From Linyphia triangularis (lineage: Eukaryota > Arthropoda > Arachnida > Araneae > Linyphiidae): 64,000 bases of DNA. A program made the position numbers and the translations under genes. The notes under the pieces are model-generated. The model was not told the DNA's origin. It made no database searches and saw only the letters and a list, made by a program, of their open reading frames with translations. The stretch spans positions 42,852,785 through 42,916,784 of the forward strand of contig OZ021721.1 in assembly GCA_963978545.1 (NCBI GenBank), given 5' to 3'. Shown one piece after another: positions 34,691 to 45,847 of the stretch (the stretch's first letter is position 1; every line of letters begins with the position of its first letter).

Positions 34691-37600
34691 CCATGATTTT
34701 AACCATCATGGTTAAAATGTATTGGTAAGCAGCCTAATTATCAAGGAAAACCTAAAAAATAGTATTTTATGGGGTACAGTATGGGAGAAATTCAACTGCT
34801 TATCTAGTAACAGTAGAAAACTTACCATGCTATCCATAAGTTACATTTAGTGAACAGTGGTGGTAACTAATTTAAGTGGTACACTTTCAGAAACCACTAT
34901 TATAGTTTAAAAATAAACAGAGAGCGGACTGAAAATTATATAAGTACATCTTGTTGAAGGTACAACAAGTTTTTATATAATCTCATGTTTTCTATGCAAT
35001 GTTTCATATTCATTAATACTTTTATTTTCTCTTGAGATAACAGATTAAAAAATACCATGATACATAGAATTCATCTCCTACATATATAATAGATCACTAA
35101 AAGAAACTGCAAAAGTTACGATTTCATAAAACTTAGTCACTACAAAATTATCTTATCGAAGAATGATGTTAACCGTTTCGCTTTCCATAATGGAAGAAAC
35201 GTGACATGATGTCTTAATGCTATAACAGGAATTTCGTTGATGAATAAATATGATAATTTAACACCGAAAAACAGCTTAAAAGACAGGTTTACTGTTTCAT
35301 ATTTATGATTTCAACTTTTAAAACTGAGCTGTGGCTGTTTACTTGAATAATAGTAATGTTAAAACTTCCCTAAAGCATCAGAAGTCAAAGTGAAGAAGAC
35401 AAAAGACGAATTCTTCGATTACCTTTTCAAAGGTAACTGATTATTAAAAATACTTGCGTCACTGTTGTGAATTATTTCCGGATAACAAGGTATAGTTTTT
35501 TAATACATTTTACGTTGACTTTATTACGATCGTTACATGTTTACTTTCAACTTTTGGATATTTGTAAAAAATTATATAAAATTGTCACTAGAGCCACGGA
35601 ATTACTCTTCAAATACTATTAGAGACAAGGGATAAAAACTTTTTCGTATCTTTAACTTATGTCTACATTGATTATTTAGTAAAAATTTGGGTTATCTTAG
35701 CCACCCTTTAGAAAATTATCTCTGAAAAAGGATTTAGCAAAATTCTATGGGTTAAAATGACTGTTTAGAACTAAAAATTGGTTGAGTTTTGAATATTTTA
35801 ATGAATTGCATTGTCTACAGGAAAAGTTTCTTTTGTTGATATATTAGAAAAATGTTCTTCTTGAAGTAAAATTTTGGAATGTTAACAATTGGCAAAAAAT
35901 GTGGTTGAATTTTCAATTGAATCTTTTAGGTGAGATTTTTTTTACGAAAATTGTTAAAAAATTGAAAAAGTAGGGAGGGCCCTGTAAAATTTGTTAGATA
36001 CCAGATAATACAAATATAAATTATAAATAAAAGTTTTTATACTATCAAATAAAATTATACGAATTCTACAAAGTCACTTTTTAATTTCATTTTCGTAAAA
36101 TATTTCATTGCTTTAATTTTATATGGTTCATTTGGAAAAATACGGTCATAATTAAAAATCCTCAATTTAAAAGTTTTAAATTTTCCATCGCTCTTTAACT
36201 CATCCTAATTTTTCATTTATGACGGTGGAGCTAAATCTACGATAGAGTTTCATAAAATTAAGATTCCAAACTTTTTTTAACGCAAAAACCGAACATTTAA
36301 ATTATAAAAACATTTTTGATTATACCAAAAGCATTAATTCCAAACGCGAGGAAAACATCTTGCTTTTTCACTTAAGTTTGAAGTAAGCACCAACCATGAA
36401 CTTGATACCACATAAAGGATAGGAAAAATTTCAGGACCTTGTGTGCGTAAAGGTCTTGGCCTTGATCCCGCCATATGTGCATGAACCTAGTTTTTAACTG
36501 ATGGAAACCTTCGTGCAAAATGCTAATTTTTTATAAAAATTGGTTTTGGTAGTGAGAATCCAATCCACTTCTTCAACGCATATATGGTATATAAATTTAG
36601 ATGGGATAAATTTTGAAATACATATTCGAAAAAATATCTAACTCATTCATAACTGAATGTCCCAATTATGCAAATTAGGGGACCGGTATTGATCCCAGGC
36701 AAAGTTCACATTATCTATTACAAAAATTAATGAAATTTTACTTGATTAATTTTTTATTTTTCAATTTATATTTCTAATGGATTCCAATATTCAGTGATGC
36801 AATTTTTTTCAAGGGTAAGAAATTGCATTTATTAAGTATTCCTTTAGTAGGAAATATAATTTTCCTTCACCCAATCTATTTTAGAGCAGGGTTGGAAAAA
36901 ACTCAAGAATGTGTATTTAATTTAGTGAATTATTTTCTTAAAAAATAGAAAGAAAATTCGATTCTTATTTCTTTACTCCCGTTAAAAAACAAATTTAAAA
37001 TTTAACAGTTAGGATTCAACATTTTGAATAAAAAACAAAGTTTTGCTGCTTTTTCTAAACCCAGTCTTCTGTTACGAAACAACTGTACAACTCCAAAAGA
37101 AGAAAAAAATTCAACATTTGCTGTAATTGCTTTTGCAATAAGAATTACTTAACCTTCTTTCAATACATCAGCATGAAACTTTTGAAAAAGATAACTTTGA
37201 AATGGAAAACTTTTGGCTAAAACTAGAAGTTATATACAACATCAAATAATTTAAAGTTATCTCTTAGATATATTTATAAATTTTATTTAAAAAATAGTGT
37301 AGAGCAAATAATAGTACTTAGTAATAATAGTACTCGTGAGCAAACACTTATGACAACGTTTCGTTACAAAAATATAATTAAGCCACAAAAGAAATATTGT
37401 AGAGTACAAGAGCTGGATCAATGGAAAACTATCGTATTAACTTCTAAACATAGAACATCACTACGATATGAATAAAACACCAGCTGATCAATGACATCGC
37501 ATAACGCAACAACATACACATCAGTCTCGCACTTAGCGATACTTTTCTGCATATACAGAATTACGTCACAGGAAAAGCCTATTTCGTAGCAATTGCTCAA

Positions 37601-37854
37601 ATAAAATCTAAATTACCTTGAAGAGGGAAAAATTCACACAAGTAGCGGTTGAACTCTAAATCAGCGACCACTATCAAACGCATTCGAATTTGAGAGCAAA
37701 AAGCGGCCGATTTGTTAATGTGGATCAGATGTGTTGCAATGATATCTGTAGATGAAGGTACTTTCGCAACGGAAGCAATTTATTTACGTCAACCGTGAAC
37801 TGTTTTCTGGGGAAACATTGGCACATGAATATTTTCATTAGCCTTTATAGGCGT
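34691..37854. other. AT-rich intergenic stretch
   Basis: No gene, RNA or repeat is recognised across about 3.2 kb, apart from simple A/T tracts. Confidence 0.45.
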
Positions 37855-37865
37855 GTACCCTATGT

Positions 37866-38025
37866 ACTTTTCACGATACAACATATTCCACAACCTTTTA
37901 TGGTACATCTTCCCTACAATTTTATGCCAGAACATAAGGCATTGCAATTTTTATGGCACAATATATTGTATGTAATTTTTTATGGTACAACATATTGCAA
38001 ATAAATTTTATAGTACAATACGGGG
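37866..38025. repeat. Minisatellite, ~29-bp units, left part
   Basis: Diverged units such as TTTTTATGGTACAACATATT plus GCAAATAAA follow each other for about five periods of 28-29 bp. The array resumes at 39046 after the inserted transposon derivative. Two open frames here reflect the repeat. Confidence 0.7.
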
Positions 38026-39046
38026 GGAAAAAAAGGAGGGGGGAAAAAGGAAAAAAAAAACAACGAACGATGACTATATCTTCGGTTATAATTATTGTAG
38101 AATCTTGCGTTTTGCACCAAAATGATATGTTTACGAGTTTTTTATATGTCTAGTGTAAATATTTTTTTTCTTAGGGAGCTTTTACTAAGTAAAGTTAACT
38201 CTATCCTTCAACATTTCAATACGAACTCCTATTTTTTTTATGTTTTCATTCGACTTAGAATATTACGTTTACCCTAGATACCAAATTTCAGTTTATTATG
38301 TTGAGAAACACGTCACTTCTGAGCGAAAATATTTTGGTCGACCTCGAGGGCAATAAATCTCTTTAAAGCGGAGAAGAATCGAACGTTTTGCATGCTTCAA
38401 GACGTAATCTATTAGGCGGTCCCTTAAAGTGGACTTTTTACATTTTTGCTAAAATATGGAGAACCAAACGTCAATATAAAATGAAAAAAAATTCTGAAGA
38501 GGTTTTCGACCATGATGATTCTAATGGAAGCAGAAAAAATTTATGTTTCTATTTAAAAAAATTTTAATTTATTTTCTTAATTAATAATTAAAAAACTGTT
38601 TAATTCAAAAGATGCATGTTATTTATGTTTGGCTTTTAACAAACTATCGTTTGAAGCAAAAATTGCTAAAATATTTTAACTATTTAAGAATTTATAGCAA
38701 AAAAAAATATATATATATTTTTAACATTAGTCATTTTTTTTACATCATTTAAATTACTAACCACTCATTAGAAAAATATGAAATTTGGTATTTAGAAGGT
38801 TTTTTTTTTTTCTTTTTTTTTTTTTGGATTCTAAATCTAAATATGGTATAATATTATGGGGTGGCAATTGAACTTTCTAAAGTTTGGTTTAGTTTTAATA
38901 TGTAGATGACCCCTCATGAAAAAAAAATTATATATAATTAATAAAGACCTTCCACGATTTACAACGGTACTTGACTTTTGTTATTTCATCAATTAGAATA
39001 CAAGATATAGCCATCGTTCGTATTTTTTTATTTTTTTTGCGTACTA
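38026..39046. mobile_element. Tc1/mariner-like non-autonomous element, copy A
   Basis: Left ACGAACGATGACTATATCTT and right (reverse complement) ACGAACGATGGCTATATCTT are inner parts of inverted termini. The right end continues to GCGTACT. The interior aligns through most of its length with 55792-59547 (copy B), for example CCCTTAAAGTG, TTTTTGCTAAAATAT and CTTCCACGATTTACAACGG. The outermost left terminus is degenerate (G- and A-rich). There is no transposase frame. Inserted within a minisatellite. Confidence 0.65.
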
Positions 39047-39150
39047 TATACAACATACTGCATGCAATTTTTATGGTACAACATAGTGCATGCAATTTGT
39101 ATGATAAAACACTTTGCAGACACTTTTTATAATACAACATTTTCCATGCG
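39046..39150. repeat. Minisatellite, ~29-bp units, right part
   Basis: Continues the array of 37866-38025 with units such as CATGCAATTTTTATGGTACA and ACATAGTGCATGCAATTT. The array flanks copy A on both sides. Confidence 0.7.
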
Positions 39151-40105
39151 CTTCTCCCATTTCGATATTTTCCAAACTCTTATATTCTCCCCCGTTTGCA
39201 TATATATTATGAACTCATGCCTTAGAGGTAGAATGTTGATTGCATAAAAGTTTTGTGGCGCAATTATTACACGAAGGATATACGGCGTCGTTATATATAG
39301 CTAGATATACGAAGTGCCAACGTCTGATCTCGCGCTCTCTACAAATTCACACCACACCAACAAGAGGAAATTGCGGTCACGGTGGAATAACTTGCAGCTT
39401 CCACCATTAATTCTACACGCCCACGAACTTTTAATCGTGAGGGCGACACGTTAATCGAGCCACTGACGGCTATCGGAAGTGATTGTTTCAAGTGATCGTG
39501 TCGATTTTCAGACTGCTTGGTAACTTTTGTAGACTTCGCCCATTTGGGACGCACATTTGTTGCATTTCTTTCCTTACGATTCCTTTACTTCCTTGAAAGT
39601 CGTTACCCCCCCTAAAATTTAGATGATGTAGTTTAGTCGCTGTAATAACGTTACAGCTCAGTCAAGTCCTCGTGTGCTCTTATGCCATACACATTGTATT
39701 CAATCAACCAAATCTTTTGTCGGGAACTTCAAAAAGTATACTTCAAAAGTTTTAGCATTAAAATATTAGTAATTTAAGTCTTTATCAACTATAACTGAAG
39801 GAAAATTCTAAAATACTCAATCTCTATCACAGGTTTTAGGAATTACTAAAAATCGATCTCTATCACATCTCTTAGAAATGACCCGAAGTCATAAGTAAAA
39901 TAATCAAAGTAAATAAAAAAAAAAGTTTATCTTTTATCTCAGAGTCGAGTAAAAATTTACGTCATGCGTTAATAATGATCGTATAGACTTGCTTTTGAAA
40001 AAATTTCGGTCTCTCTAGAAGATCTAACGAAACGATTGGAAATGCAAATCAGTGACATGAAATTTCTAGACATGAAAGAAGTAGGATTGAAAATTACTAG
40101 TCTTA
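39151..40105. other. Intergenic, with a CpG-rich patch
   Basis: Bases 39270-39560 are richer in GC and CpG than the surrounding DNA and carry a 71-codon minus-strand frame (39339-39554) that starts at a non-ATG codon. It may be a promoter region or an unrecognised exon. I cannot decide. The rest is AT-rich. Confidence 0.35.
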
Positions 40106-40109
40106 TTAA

Positions 40110-40341
40110 CCACTTGCCTGTGACGCCCGAACTCAGTTCGTGCAACTTAAATGCGCCAATTTTGGAATGCCCGACCTGAGTTCGGGCAAGAGAAAAAATC
40201 GATGCTTCAATTCCGTGAAGCCTAAACTCAGTTTGGCAGTATGGCCCTCGTGTTGCCCATACGCCGTTAAATCTCAACCAACCCAAAAATAATTTTCAAT
40301 TTTTAGAACGTTTTTCTCAAATATATTCCACAGGCAAGGGG
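40110..40341. mobile_element. piggyBac-like MITE 3
   Basis: TTAA (40106-40109) is followed by CCACTTGCCTGTG, and CACAGGCAAGGGG is followed by TTAA (40342-40345). The terminal inverted repeat is thus CC-CTTGCCTGTG at a duplicated TTAA, the signature of piggyBac integration. The 232-bp element carries an internal inverted pair, GCCCGAACTCAGTTCG and CGACCTGAGTTCGGGC. No transposase. The 105-codon minus frame overlapping it is not a gene. Confidence 0.75.
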
Positions 40342-40395
40342 TTAAAGACGATTGAAGAATGCTCATCAGTATGCGTATCGTAGAGAGAGAGAAGT

Positions 40396-40731
40396 GTTTG
40401 GTTGGTTGGTTGTTTTCAGATTATCTGGCTCCGTCAGCAACACGAGGGCTATAATGCGCCGAAACATTGTCATTAGACAAGCCAACATACATTTACAAAC
40501 ACCCATGCCTAACACGGGACTCGAACCCGCAACCTCGCGGTCTAGTTGGTTGTTTCAGATTATCTGGCGCCGTCAGCAACACGAGGGCTATAATGCGCCG
40601 AAACATTCGACATTAGACAAGCCAACATACATTTACAAACACCCATGCCAAACACAGGACTCGAACCCGCAATCTCTCGGTCTAGAAGCTAGCACGCTTA
40701 CCTCTATACCGTTTGGTCGGCAGAGAGACAA
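40396..40731 (-). repeat. SINE1 copies d/e, a fused dimer
   Basis: Two SINE1 units lie head-to-tail on the minus strand. The one nearer 40731 is full length. The one nearer 40396 lacks the A-box part of its head, joining at GCGGTCTA to GTTGGTTGTTTCAG. Similar 13-bp direct repeats, AGAGAGAGAAGTG and AGAGAGACAAGTG, flank the pair as a whole, suggesting the dimer inserted as one unit. The 127-codon plus-strand frame across it is a by-product and encodes no protein. Confidence 0.82.
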
Positions 40732-40734
40732 GTG

Positions 40735-41843
40735 AAAATATCAATCAAATATTTTAGAGATGATTGAAAAATAGGAATTATCCCCATCGAGACACCTATT
40801 AAAACATTAAATAAAAACTATGAGTGATTAAGTTGATGTCTTGTAATTATATAGATAAATATTAATTCAGACTCATAAAACATGTAACAATTTCAAGAAG
40901 CGTAAAATTTTTAGATCATCTAAGTGCGAAAGGTTCAAACCAAATTTAGTGAGATTGTTGGCGAATGAAACACCCAAATTTTCAACTTTGAAATACAATT
41001 TTTATAAATGTATTCATTTTTTGAATTAGGTTCTTGTCTCAATGAATTGTGACTGTAAATAAATTTATAAAAAAATATTTTTTAATTTTAGGTAAATACA
41101 ATTAATTTTTATTTGAAATATAATTGATATCTATTAATACGATGTTTCAATAAAATTGAAAGCTATCTTACGAACATTTTTTAATTTTCAGAAAATAGTA
41201 AAGATTTTTTTCCAAAAATCACTATTCAAATTAAAATATCTCGTTTAAATTAGAAAATATTAAACCAATAAAATTATGAGCTTTTGTAAGTCAACTAATT
41301 TTACTGTCTTGTCCCCCTTACCGAATTAGTTGGTTATTCATGTTTTAAATTTTTACTACGATTGTAAATTTTACCAACTGTATTATCACTTACAATTTCA
41401 TTCAAATATAGAGTTTGCACAAAGTTTGAACATGTCAGACTTGGTACAGCTCCCATATAAAACTGAATTTCTCTAAAAAGGGATGAAAACCATCATATTT
41501 TCAAAACATTTCAGAAGTCAAACAACTTACAAAAACAATTATTCTATAATGACGAACAAATGAATCTAATAAAATCCAGCTTTCTAATTTTTTTATCTGC
41601 ATTCAAAGAACTGAAATTTTGGTCGAAAGAACTTAAATCAGTGATTCCACTAAACACTACTATGCATGTGTTGCTCAATTTGAACATGTTCACAAACACC
41701 CGCGTAAAAATTTGTCAACAAATCCTCCAATACATCAAATCCCAAATATTTAAAGCGTAAAGGCATAGCAATCTATCATGAAGTGTCAATTTCCGGCACA
41801 GAAGCACAAACAGATAAAAATGTAACTTCTAATAAACACTTAC
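40735..41843. other. AT-rich intergenic or intronic stretch
   Basis: No exon is recognised. If the promoter at 42083 is real, this would be the first intron of a minus-strand gene. Confidence 0.4.
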
Positions 41844-42083
41844 CAATTCCTTGCGAGCGATCAAATGAAGTCAAACACAAACCACGTGGGCTGTGCAATT
41901 CAAACAAGTGGGCGTATCCGCACAGTAAACAACTTTCAGCTTCACTCGTACGAAACAAGATGCGGATTTATATTGAACTTGAGAAGAATTTTTAAGACTT
42001 CATAAAAGTTGCGAACAGCGTGTTAATCCAGACAGCAGAAGGAGGAAGCGTGATCTATCGAGCATGCTGGTCCGACGACAACT
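41844..42083 (-). other. Candidate non-coding first exon of a minus-strand gene
   Basis: Reading on the minus strand from a candidate start site at 42083, 240 bases of GC-richer sequence end at CGCAAGGAATTG followed by a full donor, GTAAGT (41843-41838). No ATG opens a long frame. The 60-codon frame in it starts at TTG. It would be a 5' untranslated exon. Downstream exons were not recognised, so the gene it belongs to is unknown. Confidence 0.3.
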
Positions 42084-42160
42084 GAGGTGACGAGGAAAAG
42101 TAGAAATCAACACAGCCGGAAAGCTTCGCGTCATCGCAGAGTAGCCAGCCAATCGGAGGG
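42050..42160 (-). promoter_or_regulatory. Candidate core promoter: CCAAT box, initiator and DPE-like element
   Basis: On the minus strand, CCTCAGTTGTCG contains the arthropod initiator TCAGTT with A+1 at 42083. AGATCA at +28 to +33 matches five of six positions of the downstream promoter element RGWYVT at exactly the required spacing. GATTGGCT (an inverted CCAAT box) lies about 70 bp upstream. There is no TATA box, as is usual for initiator/DPE promoters. Motifs this short can arise by chance. The coincidence of spacing, GC content and the nearby donor is what makes it notable. Confidence 0.3.
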
Positions 42161-43199
42161 GTGATTGTTGTTTGTGTATTTCACAACTTCGGCGAGTCCA
42201 CTGACAGTGGAGGTGGGAATTGTTTGGCGGTTTTTTTAATTAAGAGGGTTGTGTTTAATTAATGAATGATTGTGGCAGGTGGAATTGCGTACAGAAAATT
42301 GTCGTGGAAAATCAGAGTTTTCTGTACAAAATTTCAGTTTGAATCAGAGCCGAAATAGCTGCGTTTGTATTGAATAAATAGCACATGTTTTATGAAAAAG
42401 AAAATTCATTTCGATTTTGTGAAAGGATTGGTTTTTGGAACAAACGATATAGCTGCTTTTGGACAATTCTGGGGAATGAGAGATATTTTGAAAACAAATT
42501 TACAATTCATATTTGTTGAAAGAATTGATAAGTTTCTGGAATAAATTCTTTCGGAAAATGGAAAGTAATCATAACTGTAATCATGAGGTTTGACTATCAT
42601 TTAACTTTTATGTATAGTTGCTCACGAAAAAGTGTAAGGGAAAATAAATATTTTTTTTTAGCAAATAATTTTAAAAACCAATTGCAGTTTGAAGTTTCTA
42701 CTAACTATGATTTATTTTTTAGATATCGATCTGAAGAGGCCTCACGTTTTAGCAAGTTTAACAAGAAGTTTTTTATTACATTTTCTTTAAAACACAGTGC
42801 TTCTGCTTTAGGAATGCAGTTTGACTATATTTGTCAATACTATACAATTTTTATTTTTTATTAGGCAAAGCTCTCAGAGTCGGTATTTCAAATTTTGAGT
42901 TTTCAATGCAAATATTCTTATTTTATGGTTCAACCTTTCACACAATATTCGATGGTTGCCCACTTTCGGTCAGTGCAGGAGATTTAATATAAATTACTGT
43001 TAGCTGGGGGACGAGTAAAAAATATCTTACATACTTTTAGACTTTGTCTCTTACAATTTTCTGGTAGATATTGAGCATAGGTACAAAGAAATCATTATGA
43101 AAGGTTATTCTCCCGAAACTTCATTTCTATTAAAATATTTTTATTGCTGTCATTACCATCCTTAATCTTATTCAATTATGTATTAATTATGCTTAGTAT
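42161..43199. other. AT-rich intergenic stretch
   Basis: Frames of 64 and 93 codons on opposite strands near 42406-42864 lack motifs. No gene or repeat is recognised. Confidence 0.4.
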
Positions 43200-43664
43200 T
43201 GTTATGAATTTTCCTCAGAGGTAATGATGGCACAGTTTTTATTAGATAAAAACTATTATTTATTCACTTAAAAAAACTCACAAAATCCGTTCAAAGACAA
43301 TAGTGCAATCACTCTCAAGCTTCAATACAAGCTTCAGTAAGGACAATTTCGAATACAGCGACTATACAAGCTCACTCCACCAGGTAAACAAAGCGATCAG
43401 CTTTCATCGAAATCCAAAGTCAAACTGCCTGTCGAATTTAGCTGCAGTCTAATTTATAGAGGCGCGTGAGAACCTTATCGAAATATCAAGCCAACTCATC
43501 AATTAAAAGAAACATATCGAAATTTCCCTATTGCTTTAGGTGTTGCCATTTTTTTTTAACCTGTATTATCGCTGTTAACAATTAAATAAGACAAAATAAA
43601 ATACAATAGAATTTTAAGTTAATACCTCACTATTTACAACTATATGCAGAAAATTTATGTAACA
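43200..43664 (-). repeat. 3' LTR of the Ty3/gypsy element
   Basis: On the plus strand the repeat starts TGTTATGAAT and ends TTATGTAACA, so it has TG...CA ends within an imperfect inverted repeat. It directly abuts a purine-rich tract (minus-strand AAGAAGAGGGAAA, 43665-43677), the expected primer site for plus-strand DNA synthesis. That placement fixes the inner boundary. The outer boundary is inferred from the terminal inverted repeat. Length is 465 bp. Confidence 0.75.
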
Positions 43665-43689
43665 TTTCCCTCTTCTTAAAGACTGCACG

Positions 43690-45043
43690 TCCCAGGCAGT
43701 GAAGTCCTTAAGAGGAAAGACCATTTAATCATTAATACCATAATATGGGGCTAGTCTATTGTACTCTAGGTTTACAGGAAGGTGTTCGTTGGATCCTTTC
43801 CACGACATCGTTAATCTTCTTAAGGACCACATACGGCCCTTTCCAGTTCATCTGGAGCTTAGGGGAGAGTCCTTTCCGACGTTTAAGGTTCCATAACCAC
43901 ACCTTATCACCTTCTTCTTCTTCTTCTTCTTTGTATTGGGTTAGTCAGATATGTGGCACCTCTGCTTTAGGGTAGCATTTTGTACCATACTCCAAACCCA
44001 ATGTTTCTTAGATCCATTTGTTCGGATCGCCCACTTTAGCAATAAAGTCCGACAAACCTTTATCACCTTCATGGAATGAACGTTTCATGGCCTTGGCATC
44101 GTAGCGGACCTCCATGGGCTCCGTCATGATGTTGATTCTTTCTCTGACGAACCGATGTACGGCTTCCAAACGTGCCTGGAGATCATCTAGATACTAGACA
44201 GGTGAGGAAGGAGTGTCCTGTGGTCGTCCAACGAGGAGATCACAGGGTAGTCTAAGGTCCCTTCCAAACATCATTTGAGATGGTGTAAATCCGGTGGTCT
44301 AGTAGCACTTCTGTATGCCAACAGGAACAGTGGAAGTTTCTGACCCCAATCTTGCTGGTTCTTGGAAACAAACAAGGAGAGATGATTCAGAATCGTCTAT
44401 TAAAGCGTTCGACCATTCCATCGGATTGTGGGTGCATGGGATTTGTATGAGTCTTTTCCATGTCAAGCAAGTCACACAGCCCAGTGAAGACAGCTGAATT
44501 GAAGTTCGTCCCCTGGTCGGAATGTATCAGCAGGGGTGCGCCAAATCGGGAGATCCAATTCTTTACGATAACTTCTGATACGGTTGTGGCTTCCTGGTCC
44601 GGAATCGCGTATGCTGGTCACTTGCTAAAGTAGTCCATTGCAACTAGGATGTATTTATTGCCATTAGTTGGGTGAGTTAGGGGGTCTAAGACGTCCAAAG
44701 CAATTCTTTCGAATGCTCCCACGTTGTAACGTTACAACTTTTCACGAGTTCAGGTCTTCGGTCCTTTCCGTGAATTGCATGCATCACAGGACTTGCACCA
44801 CTTCTCCACTTCGGACTTTTCTTTGTCCCAGAAGAATCTTTCCCTGACTGTCTGAAGAGTTTTCATGATACCAAAATGTCCTCCAGTAGGGCTGCTGTGA
44901 AGTTCTTCTAGAACGTTTGTAACTCTTGAACTTGGGAGGATTAATTGCCCCCGAAAGCTCCTGCCATCATCGGACTCCCATCGACGGTAGAGTACTCCAA
45001 TCTTCAAGTGCAAAGAGTCCCACATAGCCCAATATCTCTTCAT
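43690..45043 (-). pseudogene. Integrase remnant of the Ty3/gypsy pol
   Basis: Integrase inserts the reverse-transcribed DNA into the host chromosome. Near 44750-44930 the HHCC zinc finger is readable (HSSPTGGHFG, then WCKSCDACN). The catalytic core follows with ALDVLDPL and DYFSK, then HSDQGTNF and, further on, SDGMVERFNR, which carry the expected D, D and E positions. The GPY/F-type end (MNWKGPYVVLKKI) lies near 43800-43870. A tryptophan codon after DYFSK has become a stop near 44627. Frameshifts near 44400 and a stop at 44748 interrupt the frame further. A plus-strand frame at 44315-44497 is only a shadow. Confidence 0.8.
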
Positions 45044-45052
45044 TGTTGGGCC

Positions 45053-45847
45053 CTAGCGTGCAATTTCCTGCCAACTGGGTTTTCCGGTAGCTGCTTCCAT
45101 GAATTCAATTAGAGGTTTCAAGTCCTGATCTTCAACCTGACTTTTTCGGACATTCTGATCACTCCAAGGGTCCACGTCTGAAGTAGTTGACTTGGAAGTT
45201 ATTTTTCGAACGGCAGATGCGGTTGTCTCAAACTTAGACTCCGCATTGGAACAAAATCGACAATTCTCCGGACATGGTCTTCTGGAAAGAGCATCTGTAT
45301 TCCCATGGGACGTTCCCTTTCTGTGACGGATATCTATGTCATATTCCTGTAGGCGCTGGATCCACCTTGCTATTTGTCCCTCTGTATTCTTGAAATTCAG
45401 CAACCAAGTCAGAGGCGCATGATCAGTTCTTAAAAGAAATTTTCTTGTGACGCAGTAGTTCCGCTCGGATCTTGACAGGCTCTTACTAAAATAAGCGATG
45501 ATTTTCTCCTGTCCTTCAATTTCCTGGGAAAGAACGGCGCCCACCCCTTCATTACTGGCATCCGTGTCCAGAATAAAGTCCTTGTTAAAATCGGGAAAAA
45601 CCAAAACAGGCGAGGATATTAAAGCTGTCTTCAGTTGATTGAAGGAGTCGTCGCAGTCGGCAGTCCAAAGAAACTTTTGCTTGTACTCTGTTAGTCGATG
45701 CAGGGGTCTAGCGATCTTGGAGAAATCCTTCACAAATCTACGGTAATATGTGCACAGGCCTAGTAAGCTTCGCAATTGATGAGCGTCTTGCGACCGAGAC
45801 CAACTTTGCGCAGCATGGATCTTGACTGGATCCGTGCTCACTCCCAT
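45053..45847 (-). pseudogene. RNase H region of the Ty3/gypsy pol, with an internal deletion
   Basis: The thumb/connection and RNase H domains of pol are open for 264 codons. Visible are LRSLLGLCTYYRRFVKDFSK, LDTDASNEGVGAVLSQ with the first catalytic Asp, and RTDHAPLTWLL. In related elements about 20 residues, including a conserved Glu (ELL), stand between NYCVTRK and FLLRTDHA. Here the two are directly joined, so a catalytic residue is missing. An in-frame stop just after EIAR (45050-45052) separates it from the integrase part, and a frameshift near 45845 from the reverse transcriptase. Confidence 0.8.

Noticed and set aside
40352..40735. 127-codon plus-strand frame
   Set aside because: It runs antisense through the dimeric SINE1. 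Similar frames appear in every SINE1 copy (27106-27345, 48248-48544).
44315..44497. 60-codon plus-strand frame in the gypsy element
   Set aside because: It is antisense to the integrase core; the homologous reading is on the minus strand.
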